Part shown: piece by piece, positions 11,101 to 22,342 of the stretch
How positions within the stretch are numbered: position 1 is the first letter of the stretch
How the letters are laid out: every line of letters begins with the position of its first letter
Assembly (NCBI RefSeq): GCF_037975245.1
Contig: NC_092577.1
Span: 20,954,898-21,018,897, forward strand
Length of the DNA stretch: 64,000 nucleotides
DNA from: Apostichopus japonicus
Lineage: Eukaryota; Echinodermata; Holothuroidea; Aspidochirotida; Stichopodidae
Direction of reading: 5' to 3'
Translations under genes and position numbers: made by a program
Notes under the pieces: model-generated
Database searches by the model: none
Told to the model about the DNA's origin: nothing
Seen by the model: the letters and a program-made list of their open reading frames with translations, nothing else

Positions 11101-11564
11101 GAATATTATAGACTGCCCGAAAATACTCTACAAATGGCTAAAGTGGCACGACTGCTTCTATTAATGGAGAAGGGTGCTGTGGGGGAGTTCAAAGACAAGA
11201 AGTTAGATGAAATTGAGGTTCCTCTTGATGGTGAGTGAAGATCCTATTCTACAATCCCAATATAAAGTTTGTTATCTCCCTCTTGATGCATTATGTCAGC
11301 TGTGTCAAGAATGTCATGTTATTGAATTAATGATAAAGTACCTGGTCCACAGTAGAGTGTTTTGAGTAGCATCATACTATTGCTTGCTCTTAATGAATCT
11401 CTAATTATTATTCTGCTTAGATCCAAGCTATACTGATGAATCAGAGGGAGAATCTGAGTTACCATATGATGAAGAAGATTTGGAAACTGAAGACAAGGAA
11501 GGACAAAATGAAATTCACGAAAGTGAAGAAGAGAGTGACAGCCTTGCATCAACTAAAAAGAAAG
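4927..11564 (+). CDS. KMT5A-like SET / acidic repeats / zinc finger / tyrosine recombinase gene (partial, disrupted copy)
   Basis: Eight exons can be chained with agreeing splice phases: 4927-5112, 5438-5597, 6279-6468, 7299-7397, 7996-8094, 8738-8836, 9184-11230 and 11421-11564. In order they encode an acidic/basic leader, a SET methyltransferase domain most like KMT5A (H4K20 monomethylase), three paralogous acidic exons, two zinc fingers, a Crypton-type tyrosine recombinase (YR) domain and an acidic tail. Known family roles are Lys methylation using AdoMet, and DNA strand exchange through a covalent 3'-phosphotyrosine. A combined role, such as a chromatin-aware recombinase or a captured transposon gene, is inference. 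The recombinase exon carries a frameshift (9306-9384), a TAG stop (10296-10298) and an extra T (11020-11023). The SET exons have no lesion. Ends of the gene are not identified. Confidence 0.7.
5438..5597 (+). CDS. Exon: SET domain N-terminal half
   Basis: Encodes [24 protein letters not shown] and continues to [13 protein letters not shown]. This is the SET-N pattern: the GKG AdoMet-contacting loop, then an E-Y-x-G strand. The acceptor is ACACAG and the donor is TTGTG|GTATGT in phase 2. The split codon TG|C gives Cys at the join, producing KFLCIDA, closely like KMT5A's YCVDA. A longer ATG frame covering 5510-5824 is a shadow. Confidence 0.72.
6279..6468 (+). CDS. Exon: SET domain catalytic C-terminal half
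   Basis: Encodes [20 protein letters not shown], then [20 protein letters not shown] and ends [14 protein letters not shown]. The YDYG motif is the SET C-terminal signature with its catalytic Tyr, and GVPRLFIYS...I..GTEI..DYG matches KMT5A spacing. The usual R(L/F)INHS motif reads RYINDA, so the His beside the AdoMet-binding Asn is replaced by Asp. Donor CAA|GTAAGT leaves phase 0, matching the following acidic exons. Confidence 0.75.
6662..6773. repeat. Intronic inverted repeat (foldback MITE)
   Basis: The left arm 6662-6704 (GTAAGCCAACCTCAAACTGA at its core) and the right arm 6731-6773 are near-perfect reverse complements of about 43 bases separated by a 26-base loop. It lies in the intron after the SET exon. 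Confidence 0.8.
7299..7397 (+). CDS. Acidic exon, copy 1
   Basis: Exactly 99 bases, phase 0 at both ends, between TTGCAG and GAG|GTAATT. It encodes [20 protein letters not shown] followed by an acidic [12 protein letters not shown] tail. A CC dipeptide and clustered Asp/Glu are the only notable features. Because it is phase 0-0 and a multiple of three, gain or loss of copies does not disturb the downstream frame. Confidence 0.7.
7996..8094 (+). CDS. Acidic exon, copy 2
   Basis: A 99-base phase 0-0 exon, near identical to copy 1: [20 protein letters not shown] then [13 protein letters not shown]. Splice sites TTGCAG and GAG|GTAAAT are preserved. No disabling change is seen. Confidence 0.7.
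8738..8836 (+). CDS. Acidic exon, copy 3
   Basis: A 99-base phase 0-0 exon, the most diverged of the three: [20 protein letters not shown] then [13 protein letters not shown]. Acceptor TTGCAG and donor AAG|GTATAT are kept, and acidity is retained despite sequence drift, suggesting constraint on charge. Confidence 0.65.
9184..11230 (+). pseudogene. Exon: zinc fingers and tyrosine recombinase domain, with three lesions
   Basis: The exon enters in phase 0 as [15 protein letters not shown], matching the acidic exons. After a frame change between 9306 and 9384 it encodes a C2H2 finger (CVYC...HLEQVH, about 9570-9630) and a C2HC finger (CNLC...HKKNC, about 9815-9875). The recombinase follows, with ISPKQFD and LALKLGHSL, the Arg-I motif [11 protein letters not shown] (about 10615-10640), the second box LTSTKLRK and the catalytic [14 protein letters not shown] (about 11080-11120). 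A TAG at 10296-10298 interrupts an otherwise continuous frame, where relatives as I recall them have Lys. A T4 run at 11020-11023 holds one T too many. The exon ends at GATG|GTGAGT. The pattern matches Crypton-type recombinases rather than DIRS or retroelement enzymes. Confidence 0.72.
11421..11564 (+). CDS. Exon: acidic tail after the recombinase
   Basis: 144 bases between GCTTAG and AAAG|GTCAGT, entering and leaving in phase 1, which agrees with the previous donor. It encodes [20 protein letters not shown], then an equally acidic stretch ending SLASTKKK. Protein continues beyond, but the next exon is not identified; SINEs and microsatellites follow. Confidence 0.6.
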
Positions 11565-11617
11565 GTCAGTTAAGTAGAGCAATGTGGCTTTATATATATT
11601 TATATATATATATATCA

Positions 11618-11689
11618 GCGTCCATAGCCTAGTGGTTAGGGTGTCAGCATACAGAGCGGAAGGCCCGTGGTTCGAATCCCGGTGGAGGC
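11618..11689 (+). repeat. tRNA-derived SINE head, degenerate
   Basis: An A box (TAGCCTAGTGG) and a perfect B box (GGTTCGAATCC) are correctly spaced. The ends GCGTCCA and TGGAGGC pair at six of seven positions. The D and T stems are poor, so this is not a functional tRNA. It sits between TA microsatellites. Confidence 0.65.
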
Positions 11690-11724
11690 TGAAAGTTTTT
11701 TCACTGTTCTTGATTTTCCAACTC

Positions 11725-12085
<361 letters not shown>

Positions 12086-12158
12086 ACATATACATACATG
12101 CGTACGTACGTACGTATGTATGTATATATGTATGTATATATGTATGTATATATGTATG

Positions 12159-12192
<34 letters not shown>

Positions 12193-12264
12193 TGTATACA
12201 TGTATGTATATATGTATGTATATATGTATGTATATATATATATGTATGTATGTATATATGTATG

Positions 12265-12295
<31 letters not shown>

Positions 12296-12326
12296 ATATG
12301 TATGTATGTATGTATGTATATATATG

Positions 12327-12360
<34 letters not shown>

Positions 12361-12475
12361 TGTATGTATATATGTATGTATGTATGTATATATGTATGTA
12401 TATATATATATGTATGTATGTATATATGTATGTATATATATATGTATATAAATATATATATATAAATATATATAT
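12086..12475. repeat. TATG / TATATG microsatellite
   Basis: About 390 bases of TATG and TATATG repeats produce overlapping open frames of Tyr, Met, Val, Cys and Ile on both strands, none of which is a gene. Confidence 0.97.
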
Positions 12476-12978
12476 CATATACCAAATCATACATAGGGCT
12501 ATCGAGTGGCCCCTTTAAGCAAAGGTACAGTAACCACAGTAAGTCCTTACGTCATGAGCGTTACGAGAAAGAAACATATATGGGACCTGAAACATATATG
12601 GGACCCTTCGTTATTTAGTGGAACGTACTCAAGCATTCCAATACACGCATGCGTAGATCCTGTCAATGTAACCTTTGTATTGATGAGAAGCTCTGTATCC
12701 TCCTATCTAAAATCCCGCATTTACTCAATAAGAGATCTGAATTCATCTCCAAGTGTCGCCACAATAGGCTCAAACCAATGAACCGTGCATGTAAGAAATA
12801 CGGTTCGTGTTCCCCATAGAATATACCCGCGCAGCGAGTATTTGTTCAGTTGTCTGACGATCGCCGCCCTAAGGGCGTGAAACTCCGAGTTACAGCTGTA
12901 CTTACCAAGGCATATACTTATATGTTTACGCCCTATCTGCATAGAGCACTCTTCTTGCAGTCCTGATTCTTTCTTGTT

Positions 12979-13009
<31 letters not shown>

Positions 13010-13921
13010 TTAGACAAAACCAGAGAAATAAGATATGACTCATAATTGACAAATAAGGAGTAAGTTTGAAAAAATATATTGGAATATATACTGGAAGAGC
13101 ATAAAGTATAAAGTTTACAACATCATTCAGCAGAAAAAGAAGTAAAATCGTGTAAGCTGAAGTGGCCATTTTACAAGTTTAAACCTTTTTGTACCTGACA
13201 AAATCATCTCAGAGAGTCAACTTTTGCCACTTACAATAATGCCAACGTTTTTGCCTCTACGTTTACCTTGACAGTTTGCCTTCAGCATGTCTTCAGATAC
13301 AACAGTATTTGCTATTTGAAACTTTTTTTTTGTTGCTATTTTGTTTTGTGTTTTAAACAAAGAGTTTTGGTGTTTACAGATTTCTGTTTTTAGCTGTTTT
13401 TGTTCATTGAGTACATGGAATGTCTTGATGAAAAGCCTAGTAAAGACAATCAAATTTTAAATGGATTAATTTTACCAAACCCTCCAACAATTTGCGGGAG
13501 GGGGGGAGGTGGGATTTTATTGGATTTGCATAATAAGTATGTAACAAGCCTCCAATCTTGACCAATTAAGACATTTCTAAGTAACTCAATTACTATATAT
13601 GTTTAACCAAAACTGCTAACATCTTGCAAAATTTAGTGAAGTTACAGTTACACTATACAACAGGTATCATTGCCATTTTGTTTTGTCTGAGCAATAGTCT
13701 AATAATCATGGTAGAGACTTTTCAACACTATTTATTAAGACTGAGATGAATAATGCTGATACTAAAAGTAAAAAGATCTGTCGAGTACACTTTACTTACA
13801 TGGTTGACCAGAGATTAATGTACAGTATAGTGTAGATTGGGTCTCAGCTAGGCCTACACATTTGGTACCAATCAGGAGCAATGCAAAATGGCAGGTGGAT
13901 GTTGCATGTTGCCAGGTTAAA
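12476..13921. other. No gene recognised
   Basis: AT-rich DNA with a short TA run at 12981-13006. No ORF with family motifs, no paired splice signals that continue the upstream gene, and no RNA gene seen. Confidence 0.5.
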
Positions 13922-14117
13922 TTTTTAGACACCCTTACCAAGCTGTAAGCTTGTTTTTTAGTTATTGTTTTGACAGAGAAGGGATTGTATTTAATGCTGT
14001 AGAAGTCAGTAGACCTAGTTTTTAGACACCCTTAGACCAAGCTGTAAGCTTGTTTTTTAGTTATTGCTTTGACAGAGAAGGGATTGTATTTAATGCTGTA
14101 GAAGTCAGTAGACCTAG
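13922..14117. repeat. Tandem duplication, two copies of about 98 bp
   Basis: TTTTTAGACACCCTTA through GTCAGTAGACCTAG occurs at 13922-14018 and again at 14019-14117. The copies differ by a 2-base indel and one substitution, so the event is recent. Confidence 0.9.
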
Positions 14118-15398
14118 TAATAAGTCTACATTTTATCTCATATTGTTGAAGGTAGTCTTGTAGAGAACAGTATGCCATGGAGTTTACACAACAAACACTC
14201 CCCCAATTTACCAAAAATAAGTTCAGGGACATTGTTTTAGAAAGCTAGTTGACAGCATTGGATCTGATACGTTTACAATATGAATTCAGTTCTACAATAC
14301 ATCCGTAGTGCAAACAGTTAGCATCAGCCCAGTGAGGCTTCAGTGTCACACATGTGACCACTTATTAGAGGCAATTAATTAATTGTTGGAATAAGTATTT
14401 GACTAGATATTTTGCAGAAGAACAGTCTTTACCAAGAAAAGTTGCATGTCCTGTATGGACATTAGGTCTGATGCACTAATTACTTTTAATGAAAACTTTT
14501 GTGATAATTTGGTCATATGTGTGACATCATAATTATGCTAATTAGCATCCAGTATTAATGAAGAATTAGAACAGAAATCTTTTCCTCAGGAAACAAAACT
14601 TTACTGAACTAAGTAAAAACATGATCCATGTGAAAGTGAACTACTGAAAATTATTTCTAGATATAGTTAAAGCAAAAACAATGTAATCTATATAGAAACT
14701 GTGTAGTTGGGTTCTGATAAAAACTTAATAGATTTACTGTCAGTTCATATGCCAGAGAATGGCCCTATTTCATTATGTTTTAATCAACAGGAGAGGTTTG
14801 ATGTCCATGGGTTTCTGATTTAACTGCTTTGTTTAAGTATGAGACTTGACTGACAACTCCTAGTCTGATGCAACTCTTACCAATTGCTGTGAGGATCATT
14901 CATAGCTGCATAAATGATATGAAGTACAGAATACTCATTGTTTCTAGAACACATTCTCTCTCACTGCATGATCTGTAAAAGTTACTCTTGGTTACTGCAG
15001 CAGGCATCATTAAACTTGTCCAAGAAAGACAGAACTTTTAAATGTGTAATCTTTTCTTTGTCCATCTATGTGAAGTATTTTTAATCTTTAGAGTGTTCAT
15101 AGCACAATCTGAGATGTTTTCCTAAAAGCTTCTAACATATTTCAATGCCCCATTGCAAAATTTCAATGTCCACCCCACCTTGCCAGAACTGACTCCCTCA
15201 CCACCCATTCCATACCCAACATACTTGTGGTGAATTGAAAAGGTATTGATGTTGAATTCCCTAGATAAACAAGAAATAAATGAATTGTCCGAGCACGGTT
15301 TTGAAAAAACATTTCACTGAAAGCCCTTTCCTTGTCACATACGATAGTCCGTATGAGATACTTGCGAGCCCTCGGAATTCATTTAATAGAAGTTTATG
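14118..15398. other. No gene recognised
   Basis: AT-rich sequence without a convincing ORF, exon or repeat. Confidence 0.5.
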
Positions 15399-15546
15399 AG
15401 TCCTTAGTAGTTTTAAATACACTTTGTGAAGGAGTCCTCAGAAGACTTTAAATACTTGGCTCATCCAAGTCCTCGGAAGTCTTTAAATACTTGCCCCATG
15501 CAAGTCCTCAGAAGGCTTTAAATACCTGTAGTGTGCTAGTCCTCAG
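15399..15546. repeat. 35-bp minisatellite, four units
   Basis: Units starting AGTCCT(C/T)(A/G)G and carrying CTTTAAATAC begin at 15399, 15433, 15468, 15503 and (partial) 15538, a period of 34-35 bases. Confidence 0.85.
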
Positions 15547-15719
15547 TTATATAGGAAATATCACATGCTCATAGAAATGAAAATGCAAACATTGCTATAG
15601 CTGGTATGTTAGAGTATGGTGGAATTATGCTCAGTAACGACTTTAAAAGTTGCTAGTGTATACCTAAGTAGGAGTCCTCACAAGCAGGTAAGGAGTCCGA
15701 GTCCTCACTAGTACCATAA

Positions 15720-17640
15720 TGCGCGTATGCGTGTGTGTGTGTGTGTGTGACGCTTTAGCTTGTATGCACGATAACTCAACAAGGGATTGACTGATCATGA
15801 TCAAACTTGGTGGGTGGGTGGCCCATAGTGAGCAGATGAACCCTATTGTTTTTGGTGCCCACAAAGGTCACCAAAGGTCCCAAAACCCAAAATACTAAAA
15901 CTGCAATAACTCCCAGTGCCAATGTGCGATATTTTGGGACAAGTTGTGAACTGGTTAGGGGAACATTTTGAAACTTAACGGTCATGTGATCTGAGGTCAC
16001 CAAAGGTCAATTAATGTTAAAAAACTAGTATTTTTGCGATAACTTGAGAACGAATTGTCCGTTAGGGTTGGGAGTTGCTTCAGTGTAATCCAATTGTCGA
16101 CCCACATCTGGGTGACATTTGACCTCTGGTGACCTTTTCATGTTTTGGGAATTTTTACAGTTTCGATGCTATTTTCAGATGTCAAAGGTACCTTCCGATC
16201 CTAATTATCGATAGGTTGACCCCTGTGTGACCTTTGTGTACTAACTTACATGGGGTCAAAGTTTTCGGTCGGAGTTAGGATGGCTGTACAGACTTGTCGT
16301 GTTGATTTTTGGAATCAGCAGATCAAACTACATTTGAAACCAAGGTCAAAGGTCACATTAGAAAAAATGTGCTTAGTTTGGGAGAAAACGGGCGAAAAAG
16401 AAAATGTTTGGTTTTGATGGTAGATTTGGATATCAAAGGTACCTTCCGATCAAAAATGTCAATGGGTTGACACCCGGGTGACCTTTGTGTGTAAAGTTAT
16501 ACAAGGTCAAAGTTAATTTTCAGACATTTAATGCAATAACTCCCAGTGCCAAGGTGTAACAAGGTTGATATTTTGGGACAAGTTGCAAATGGTATAGAGG
16601 AATATTTTCAAACTTAACGGTCATGTGATCCGAGGTCATCAAAGGTGAATTAATGTTAAAAAACTAGTATTTTGGCTGAGAAAATGGGCCAAGAAATTTT
16701 TTTTCGAATTTTTACAGTTTTGATGCTATATTCACGTCTCACCAATCAAAAATGTCAATAGGTGTACCCCAGGTGACCTTTGTGTGTGAAGTTATATGAG
16801 GTCAAAGTAAATTTTCAGACATTTAGTGCAATAATTCCCAGTTCCAAGGTGTGACACGGTTGATATTTTGGGACAAGTTGCAAATGATATAGGGGAATAT
16901 TTTCAAACTTAACGGTCATGTGATCCGAGGTCACCGAAGGTCAATTAATGATAAAAAACTAGTATTTTTGTGATAACTTGAGAACAAACTGTCCGTTAAG
17001 GTTGGGAGTTGCTTCAATGTAATCCAGTTGTCGACCCGCATCTGGGTGACCCTCGACCTCAATTTGACCTCTGGTGACCTTTTCGTGTTTTGGGGATTTT
17101 TACAGTTTCGATGCTATTTTCAGATGTCAAAGGTACCTTCTGATCATAAATGTCAATAGATTGACCCCCGTGTAACCTTCGTGTGCGAAGTTATACGAGG
17201 TCAAAGTTAAACTTGGTATGATGATATTGGTAGATAGTCTCCACACACTAATGTGTGTTGCAATTGATATCATACATGTTTATAAGGGGGGGGGGGGCTA
17301 GCATTATTTCGTTATGAAAAGTTTGTATGCACAATAACTCAACAAGGGAATGACCAATCATTACCATACTTGGTGAGTGGGTGGCCCATAGTAAGTAGAT
17401 TAACCCTGTTGATTTTGGTGCTCATATCATGAATATTAATGAGGTCATGGGGTCAAACGTTAAATACTCCAAATTGCAATTACTTGGCTACTATTACTAG
17501 TCGGAATTTTGTCAAACTTGGTATGATGATAATGGTAGATAGTCTTCACACACTAATGTGTGGTGCAATTGATATCAGGGCTTGGCATTACTTTGGCAAG
17601 AAAAGTTTGTGAGCATAAATTACTGTTGTTGTATTAGGGC
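15720..17640. repeat. AGGTCA-rich interspersed element with internal repeats
   Basis: A block starting with a GT run contains repeated clauses such as AACTTAACGGTCATGTGATC (about 15974, 16613, 16909), GATATTTTGGGACAAGTTG and AGGTCACCAAAGGTCAATTA. A perfect AGGTCAAAGGTCA lies at 16343-16355. A further unit (GTAGATAGTCT(C/T)CACACACTAATGTG) is duplicated near 17235 and 17535. The block is homologous to the element at 25.3-27.5 kb. It has no coding capacity; its termini are not resolved. Confidence 0.75.
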
Positions 17641-19880
17641 TTTCTTAGAAATTTCCCTATCAATGGAACTAATGAACAGCAGCAGCAGTAAGTCCTAATC
17701 AAAATTCCGTAATGATTGGTTAATAATGGAGCACGTAAGTACGCTTTGAAATACACTATTTTCTTCAGCGAAAAACGTGTTGTTTGTGTTTTTGTAACCA
17801 AGCGTCCTGGAAAAAAAAGGTGGCGCTATCCAGGAACCCAGAAATGCTGTTGACTGTACAGTGTAACAAAGCCTCCGAGGAATCCAACAACTTGAACAAA
17901 GATGGTACCGTTTTGGCATGACCATTTAGCCTTTTATCTGTAAATAATGGCAATGTATGACGGAGTAGCAAGCTACACCGTGGAATGTTGGTCGAATTGA
18001 CGGGTATTCTGCAATTTAGGCTAGTCCTTCTTATCCTTAACAGGCTGGCTCTAGCCTAAGTTCTAACGCTATATCACCATACTATTTGCACTAGTTTAAG
18101 AACAATATTTAATAAATCGTAAATTTGCTTCACTCAGTGTAACTGTTAGGCCTAGGATAGATCTTTTTAGCTAGGTTAATGAAGGGTAAATGTAACTTAG
18201 CCTAGGATAGGCCTGCACTTCTATAACTTAACGGTCTAGACTAACGTTAGACATCCTTCTTCTCTGCGGTCATAAAGAAAATTAAATTAGCCAAAGCGGT
18301 TACAAATATTACCCTAATATACTTCACTCAGCATTTTTCTTGCAAAGAAGATCACGAACAAATCTCGCGCTCGATGTCATATACGAACCGCACCCAAACA
18401 CATATCACTGGCGGGCATGCGTCTGGGCGCGCCGGCTTGCGTAACTTTGCGCATGCGATTTAGTGTGTCGAGAGTAAATACTTTTTACATTCATTTTGAA
18501 ACAAGATTTTTATAATCAAAACTCGGGAACTAAGCCCTAATTTGACGAATAAATCTTTTTAGGTTAATGGAGACAATTTTAAAACCAACAATGCAAGACA
18601 GATATGCATTGTGTTTATCAGTGAAATCATAACAAAAAACGGGGAAGTTAAGTTAATGTTCTTTTTACGACGCATGATATATCGCTTTTACAATACCCTG
18701 TATTGTATACATAAAAAACATACAGGGAAAAGAAAGATCCTAGCCCGAACAAGAATGTGTCGAAGAGGGGTCTTTTAACTATTATCCAGTACTATTCCGT
18801 TGTTCAGAAAGTGCCGCCCTGATCCAAACGGAGGGTCGGAATTGTCCGGCTAAAGTAACTGTCCATCTTATGTTGCGTTTTTACACACGTAATGTCTATC
18901 ACACACACACATACGTGCATGGCTATATTTTGAGGACTTAAACAAAGCACCTCCTCCGAGGACCACTACTTAGCAGTCTTTGTACATGACATACCTGTAG
19001 AACGCTGTCCATTACGTATGCCCGAGACTGAAGACCCATTGCAAAGCTTGAAATATTACAGGAAAAGTCGTTGGATTTTTACTATTTTTTCGAGGACAGT
19101 CAAACACTTCTCTACTTCTGAAGTCATTCCGAGGTCTTGCTGTTGCTACCAGGAAAAATTGTACTACAGAGGACATGACCTTCCAATATCCTTTGGTCCA
19201 ATTGTAGTCTGGGCAACTCTGTTATCGTACCTTGAATTTCAACGGCGGTGCTCGTGTTCAACTAGAACAACTGTATTTGTATACAAACACTTGTCATTGT
19301 AGTGCGTGTTGAAAGTCAAACTCAGTTAGTTGTTCATATTCAACTGAGGGGTTTTGGTTACTGCAACCCTTTTGAAGTTATTTTAGCCACGAAGAAGCAG
19401 ATTCGGCGTTTTGTTCTTAAACGTAGACCAAAGCTAGGCTATATTGCGCAATGTTTATAAACAGTTCTCTTGCCAGCATGTGCCTGCAATATAAACGAAG
19501 AAATGATGAATAAAACCATCATAACTAAGCTGTCATTCACGAATCACGTATATTTTGGACGTGACAGAGGATACACAGAGTATTGGTCAAATTTAACATC
19601 TTAATGTTACCCTCGCCTAGTTAGCGAAAATTTAAGAGCATACGGAACATCCGAAGGCCTAAAGGACGATTAATCTAACGAATACACGTAGGTCTATATT
19701 CTATCATTGCAATTGTCACTACCTCCGGTCTATTTAAAACTGCTTGGTCGACTTCCTGGCCCTGGTTTATCATCATCCTAAACACGTAATATATGCCATA
19801 CACGGCCATATAGTATCTAAGAATGCCATGCCACAATAATAATAATAACTTTACAAGCGACTATGTTGCGAAAGCTCAAG
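17641..19880. other. No gene recognised; CpG-rich patch at 18.34-18.47 kb
   Basis: Mostly AT-rich. Around 18340-18470 CpG density rises (TCTCGCGCTCG, GGGCGCGCCGG, GCGCATGCG), which could mark a promoter. No coding exon is attached to it that I can recognise. A 94-aa frame at 19018-19302 begins with a true ATG but has no family resemblance. Confidence 0.4.
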
Positions 19881-20395
19881 TAGTAGTTTAGTTTAGTAGA
19901 AAAAAGGATCAGGAGGGACACTTAAGTCCCCATCAAGGACCCTATAGAGAGAGGGTAAAAAAATTAAGACACACACACTCAGACCCGATTACAATGCTTA
20001 AAGTGCTTGTCCAAAGCATTCTTAACCCATTGACACTACTTGCAAGTACAACTTTCTCAGGCAAAGCATTCCACTCATTCACAACCCTATTAGAAAAAAG
20101 TTATGCCGAATATTAATCCTACTATGCGACTTTTGGATTTTGAAGACAATGACCTCTAGTACAACTACTGTTAGCAAACATGAAAAAGTCGGTAAAGGAT
20201 AAATTGTCGAAACCATACACGATCTTGAAAACCTGGATCAAGTCCCCACGTAACCTCGTAAGCTCCAGTGTGGTGAGATTCAGTAGTTGTAACCGCCTGT
20301 AATAAGGAACCTTCCTTAAGGAAGTAATCATCCTAGTAGCCCTCCTCTGGACCTTTTCAAGTACTTCCTTATCCAAGTAACTATATCTTATAGTC
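19880..20395 (-). pseudogene. CR1/L2-like LINE ORF2 C-terminus and 3' tail
   Basis: On the minus strand about 20395-20122 encodes DKEVLEKVQRRATRMI, LRKVPYYRRLQLLNL, RGDLIQVFKIVYG and TRGH. This is the conserved C-terminal segment after the reverse transcriptase of CR1/L2/Jockey-type LINEs. The frame then stops, and the remaining bases to 19880 are a 3' UTR-like stretch ending in a short ACTAAACTAAACTA-type tail. The 5' part is absent, as expected for 5'-truncated insertion. Confidence 0.75.
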
Positions 20396-21866
20396 AGATA
20401 ACGCCGAGTCGTTGCGGAGAAATACGATTAACATTTTTGCAGGATGTTGTGAACTGCGTTCAAATGTTACCTGTCTTGTTCAATTCGAGAATAACGAACC
20501 AAAGTAGAGAATTTTACATGTTTTGAAGAAGCTACGCGATGACATATATGTTATTTACGTGTGCAGAATTAACTGTTCACCACCACAATTCATTGCAAAT
20601 CCAAGTCGGGATTTTTCCTGCATAGCCAACCTGTGAATTTGAGAATGCTATGAAGAGTGTATGTTCAGCTGGCATTCATCAGCCAGCCATGAACATGATG
20701 GAGAGGACTAGTAACCCCAATTTTGTAGTGCGCATGCGTACTACAATAATAAGTACAGGGAAGTGTGGGAGGGGGGTTAACATGGTCAATGAACTAGTAC
20801 CTTCAGGTTATTAAGTGACGCGCAAAGTGGGCTGCATTAAGCATGGATCAAGAATTTCACACATAGGCCTTTTGGGAGCCAAACATATCGTTTAAGGAGC
20901 GTAGTGAACTGCCCTGGTACGACAATTCTTGCTCACTTTGCAGTGAATTTTTTCCTTCCATAGTGATACAATAATATCCCCAAAAAATCATTGCACTACT
21001 TTTAGAGAAAAACTGTATCCTCAGAAAAGTTGCATGATACTTAACATATAATGGAATGTTAATTGAGTTCTGGAATGACATTTGTTGAATACAGAGAAAA
21101 GAATGAAGAAAAGAAAGTAAAAAATTGTGACATACACACATTTTATTGTTTCTGCACAGCAGCCAATAAAGAACAAAACTAAAACGAACCAATAAACAGA
21201 AAACTATGGATAAGAACCTTGATGTGTGACCAAATATTCTCTTTGTGCTCGTCACTCTGAGATCAGTGACTTTCACTATTCCACTACCATAGCAAATACA
21301 GCTACATTAACTAACAACAATAACTGGACTATTTTTTCCTTAAATTAAATTTTAGGCCTCTGTCTACTTCAAAGCAAGTATATTTCAACAGCAAAATGCA
21401 CTTGGTAATTATGAACACTAGAAGAAAAAAATAAAAATCCAAAAATTAATAAAATAAATAAATTAAATTTAAAATTACCAAAAATTATGAACACTAGGAG
21501 GCGAAAACATGACCATTCAGAGCACAATGCTAAGGGCAGAACCCACAAATCTGTATGATATACAGAACTACCAGGCTTTTAATTGTTTAAATGTCATGGT
21601 CGTCTGATGGCAGGTAGTATAACTATCGAAGAATTTGACAAAATATGACAAAGTACTGACAAAATGTGAGCATGCATGAAGGTGAAATGTAGTCTGTGCG
21701 TTTAATTTGAAATTCAACTGCATATGTTGATTACAATTGTTTTTGCGACTGATTTTCTCTGCTAGAGATTTTTTCCTGAGTTTTTCGGGGGAATTGCCCA
21801 TCACCCCCATGAATTTTCAGTACTGGTACATAACTAGGATCACAAGTTTTACTAAGGTAGACTTCG
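20396..21866. other. No gene recognised
   Basis: No supported feature. The 139-codon minus-strand frame at 20857-21276 lacks an ATG start and any motif, and looks random. Confidence 0.45.
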
Positions 21867-21980
21867 TGTAAGTAAGTTGGACCGACGTTTCAATCCTAGC
21901 AGGATCTTCTTCATTGTGTCATTTAGCCTCTGAAGATCCTGCTAGGATGAAAACTTCTGGCTGACTTACTTTTACACATT
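21867..21980. repeat. Foldback element with GATCCTGCTAGGAT core arms
   Basis: GTGTAAGTAAGT...CAATCCTAGCAGGATCTTC (21867-21912) is mirrored by GAAGATCCTGCTAGGATGAAA...ACTTACTTTTACAC (21930-21979) in inverted orientation, forming a long hairpin with a short loop. It resembles MITE-type elements seen in marine invertebrates. Confidence 0.75.
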
Positions 21981-22109
21981 TTCTTACACAGGCTCAAGTT
22001 TTAGTGGATAAGCAGTTTGCTAACGGTTTTTTTTTAATTTTTAATTTTAAGTTACACTTTGGCCCATAACAAATCACTGGTGGTGGCGCAACATTCTGCC
22101 TATATTTAG

Positions 22110-22310
22110 CTCTGTGGTGACAAATCTGAAAAGGTATCACTGTGCTCGAGGACCGGCTGTGACAGCTTAGAGAGTACTGCCCATGTTTTTTGGCATTGCT
22201 CCTTTCTTTTAAACTTGTGGGAGTGGTTTCAGACCTGGACCGACCGTTTAACGGGAGACCGTTCCTGGTCGGCAGGACAGGGCTTTGTTTTATCGTTGTG
22301 GCTATTCGCA
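22110..22310 (+). pseudogene. Fragment of Tx1-like LINE family B ORF2 C-terminus
   Basis: On the plus strand this stretch matches the reverse complement of 38105-38300 (the TGCCCATGTTTTTTGGCATT and CTGGACCGACCGTTTAACGG region) with a short internal deletion. That part encodes the zinc-knuckle C-terminus of ORF2. It is older than, and abuts, the ORF1-only LINE inserted at 22343. Confidence 0.7.
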
Positions 22311-22342
22311 AGAACGTAATCGTTCGAATACAATTGACTATT

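Noticed and set aside
11618-11689. Functional tRNA gene.
   Set aside because: Boxes are good but D and T stems do not pair properly and the acceptor has a mismatch; better explained as a SINE head.
15399-15546. CRISPR array, because of regularly spaced repeats.
   Set aside because: Units are contiguous 35-bp minisatellite repeats without unique spacers, in animal DNA.
18340-18470. CpG-rich patch as the promoter of a gene.
   Set aside because: No exon with coding character could be attached in either direction, so only the composition is reported.
20857-21276. 139-codon minus-strand ORF.
   Set aside because: No ATG start, no recognisable domain, composition like random AT-rich sequence.
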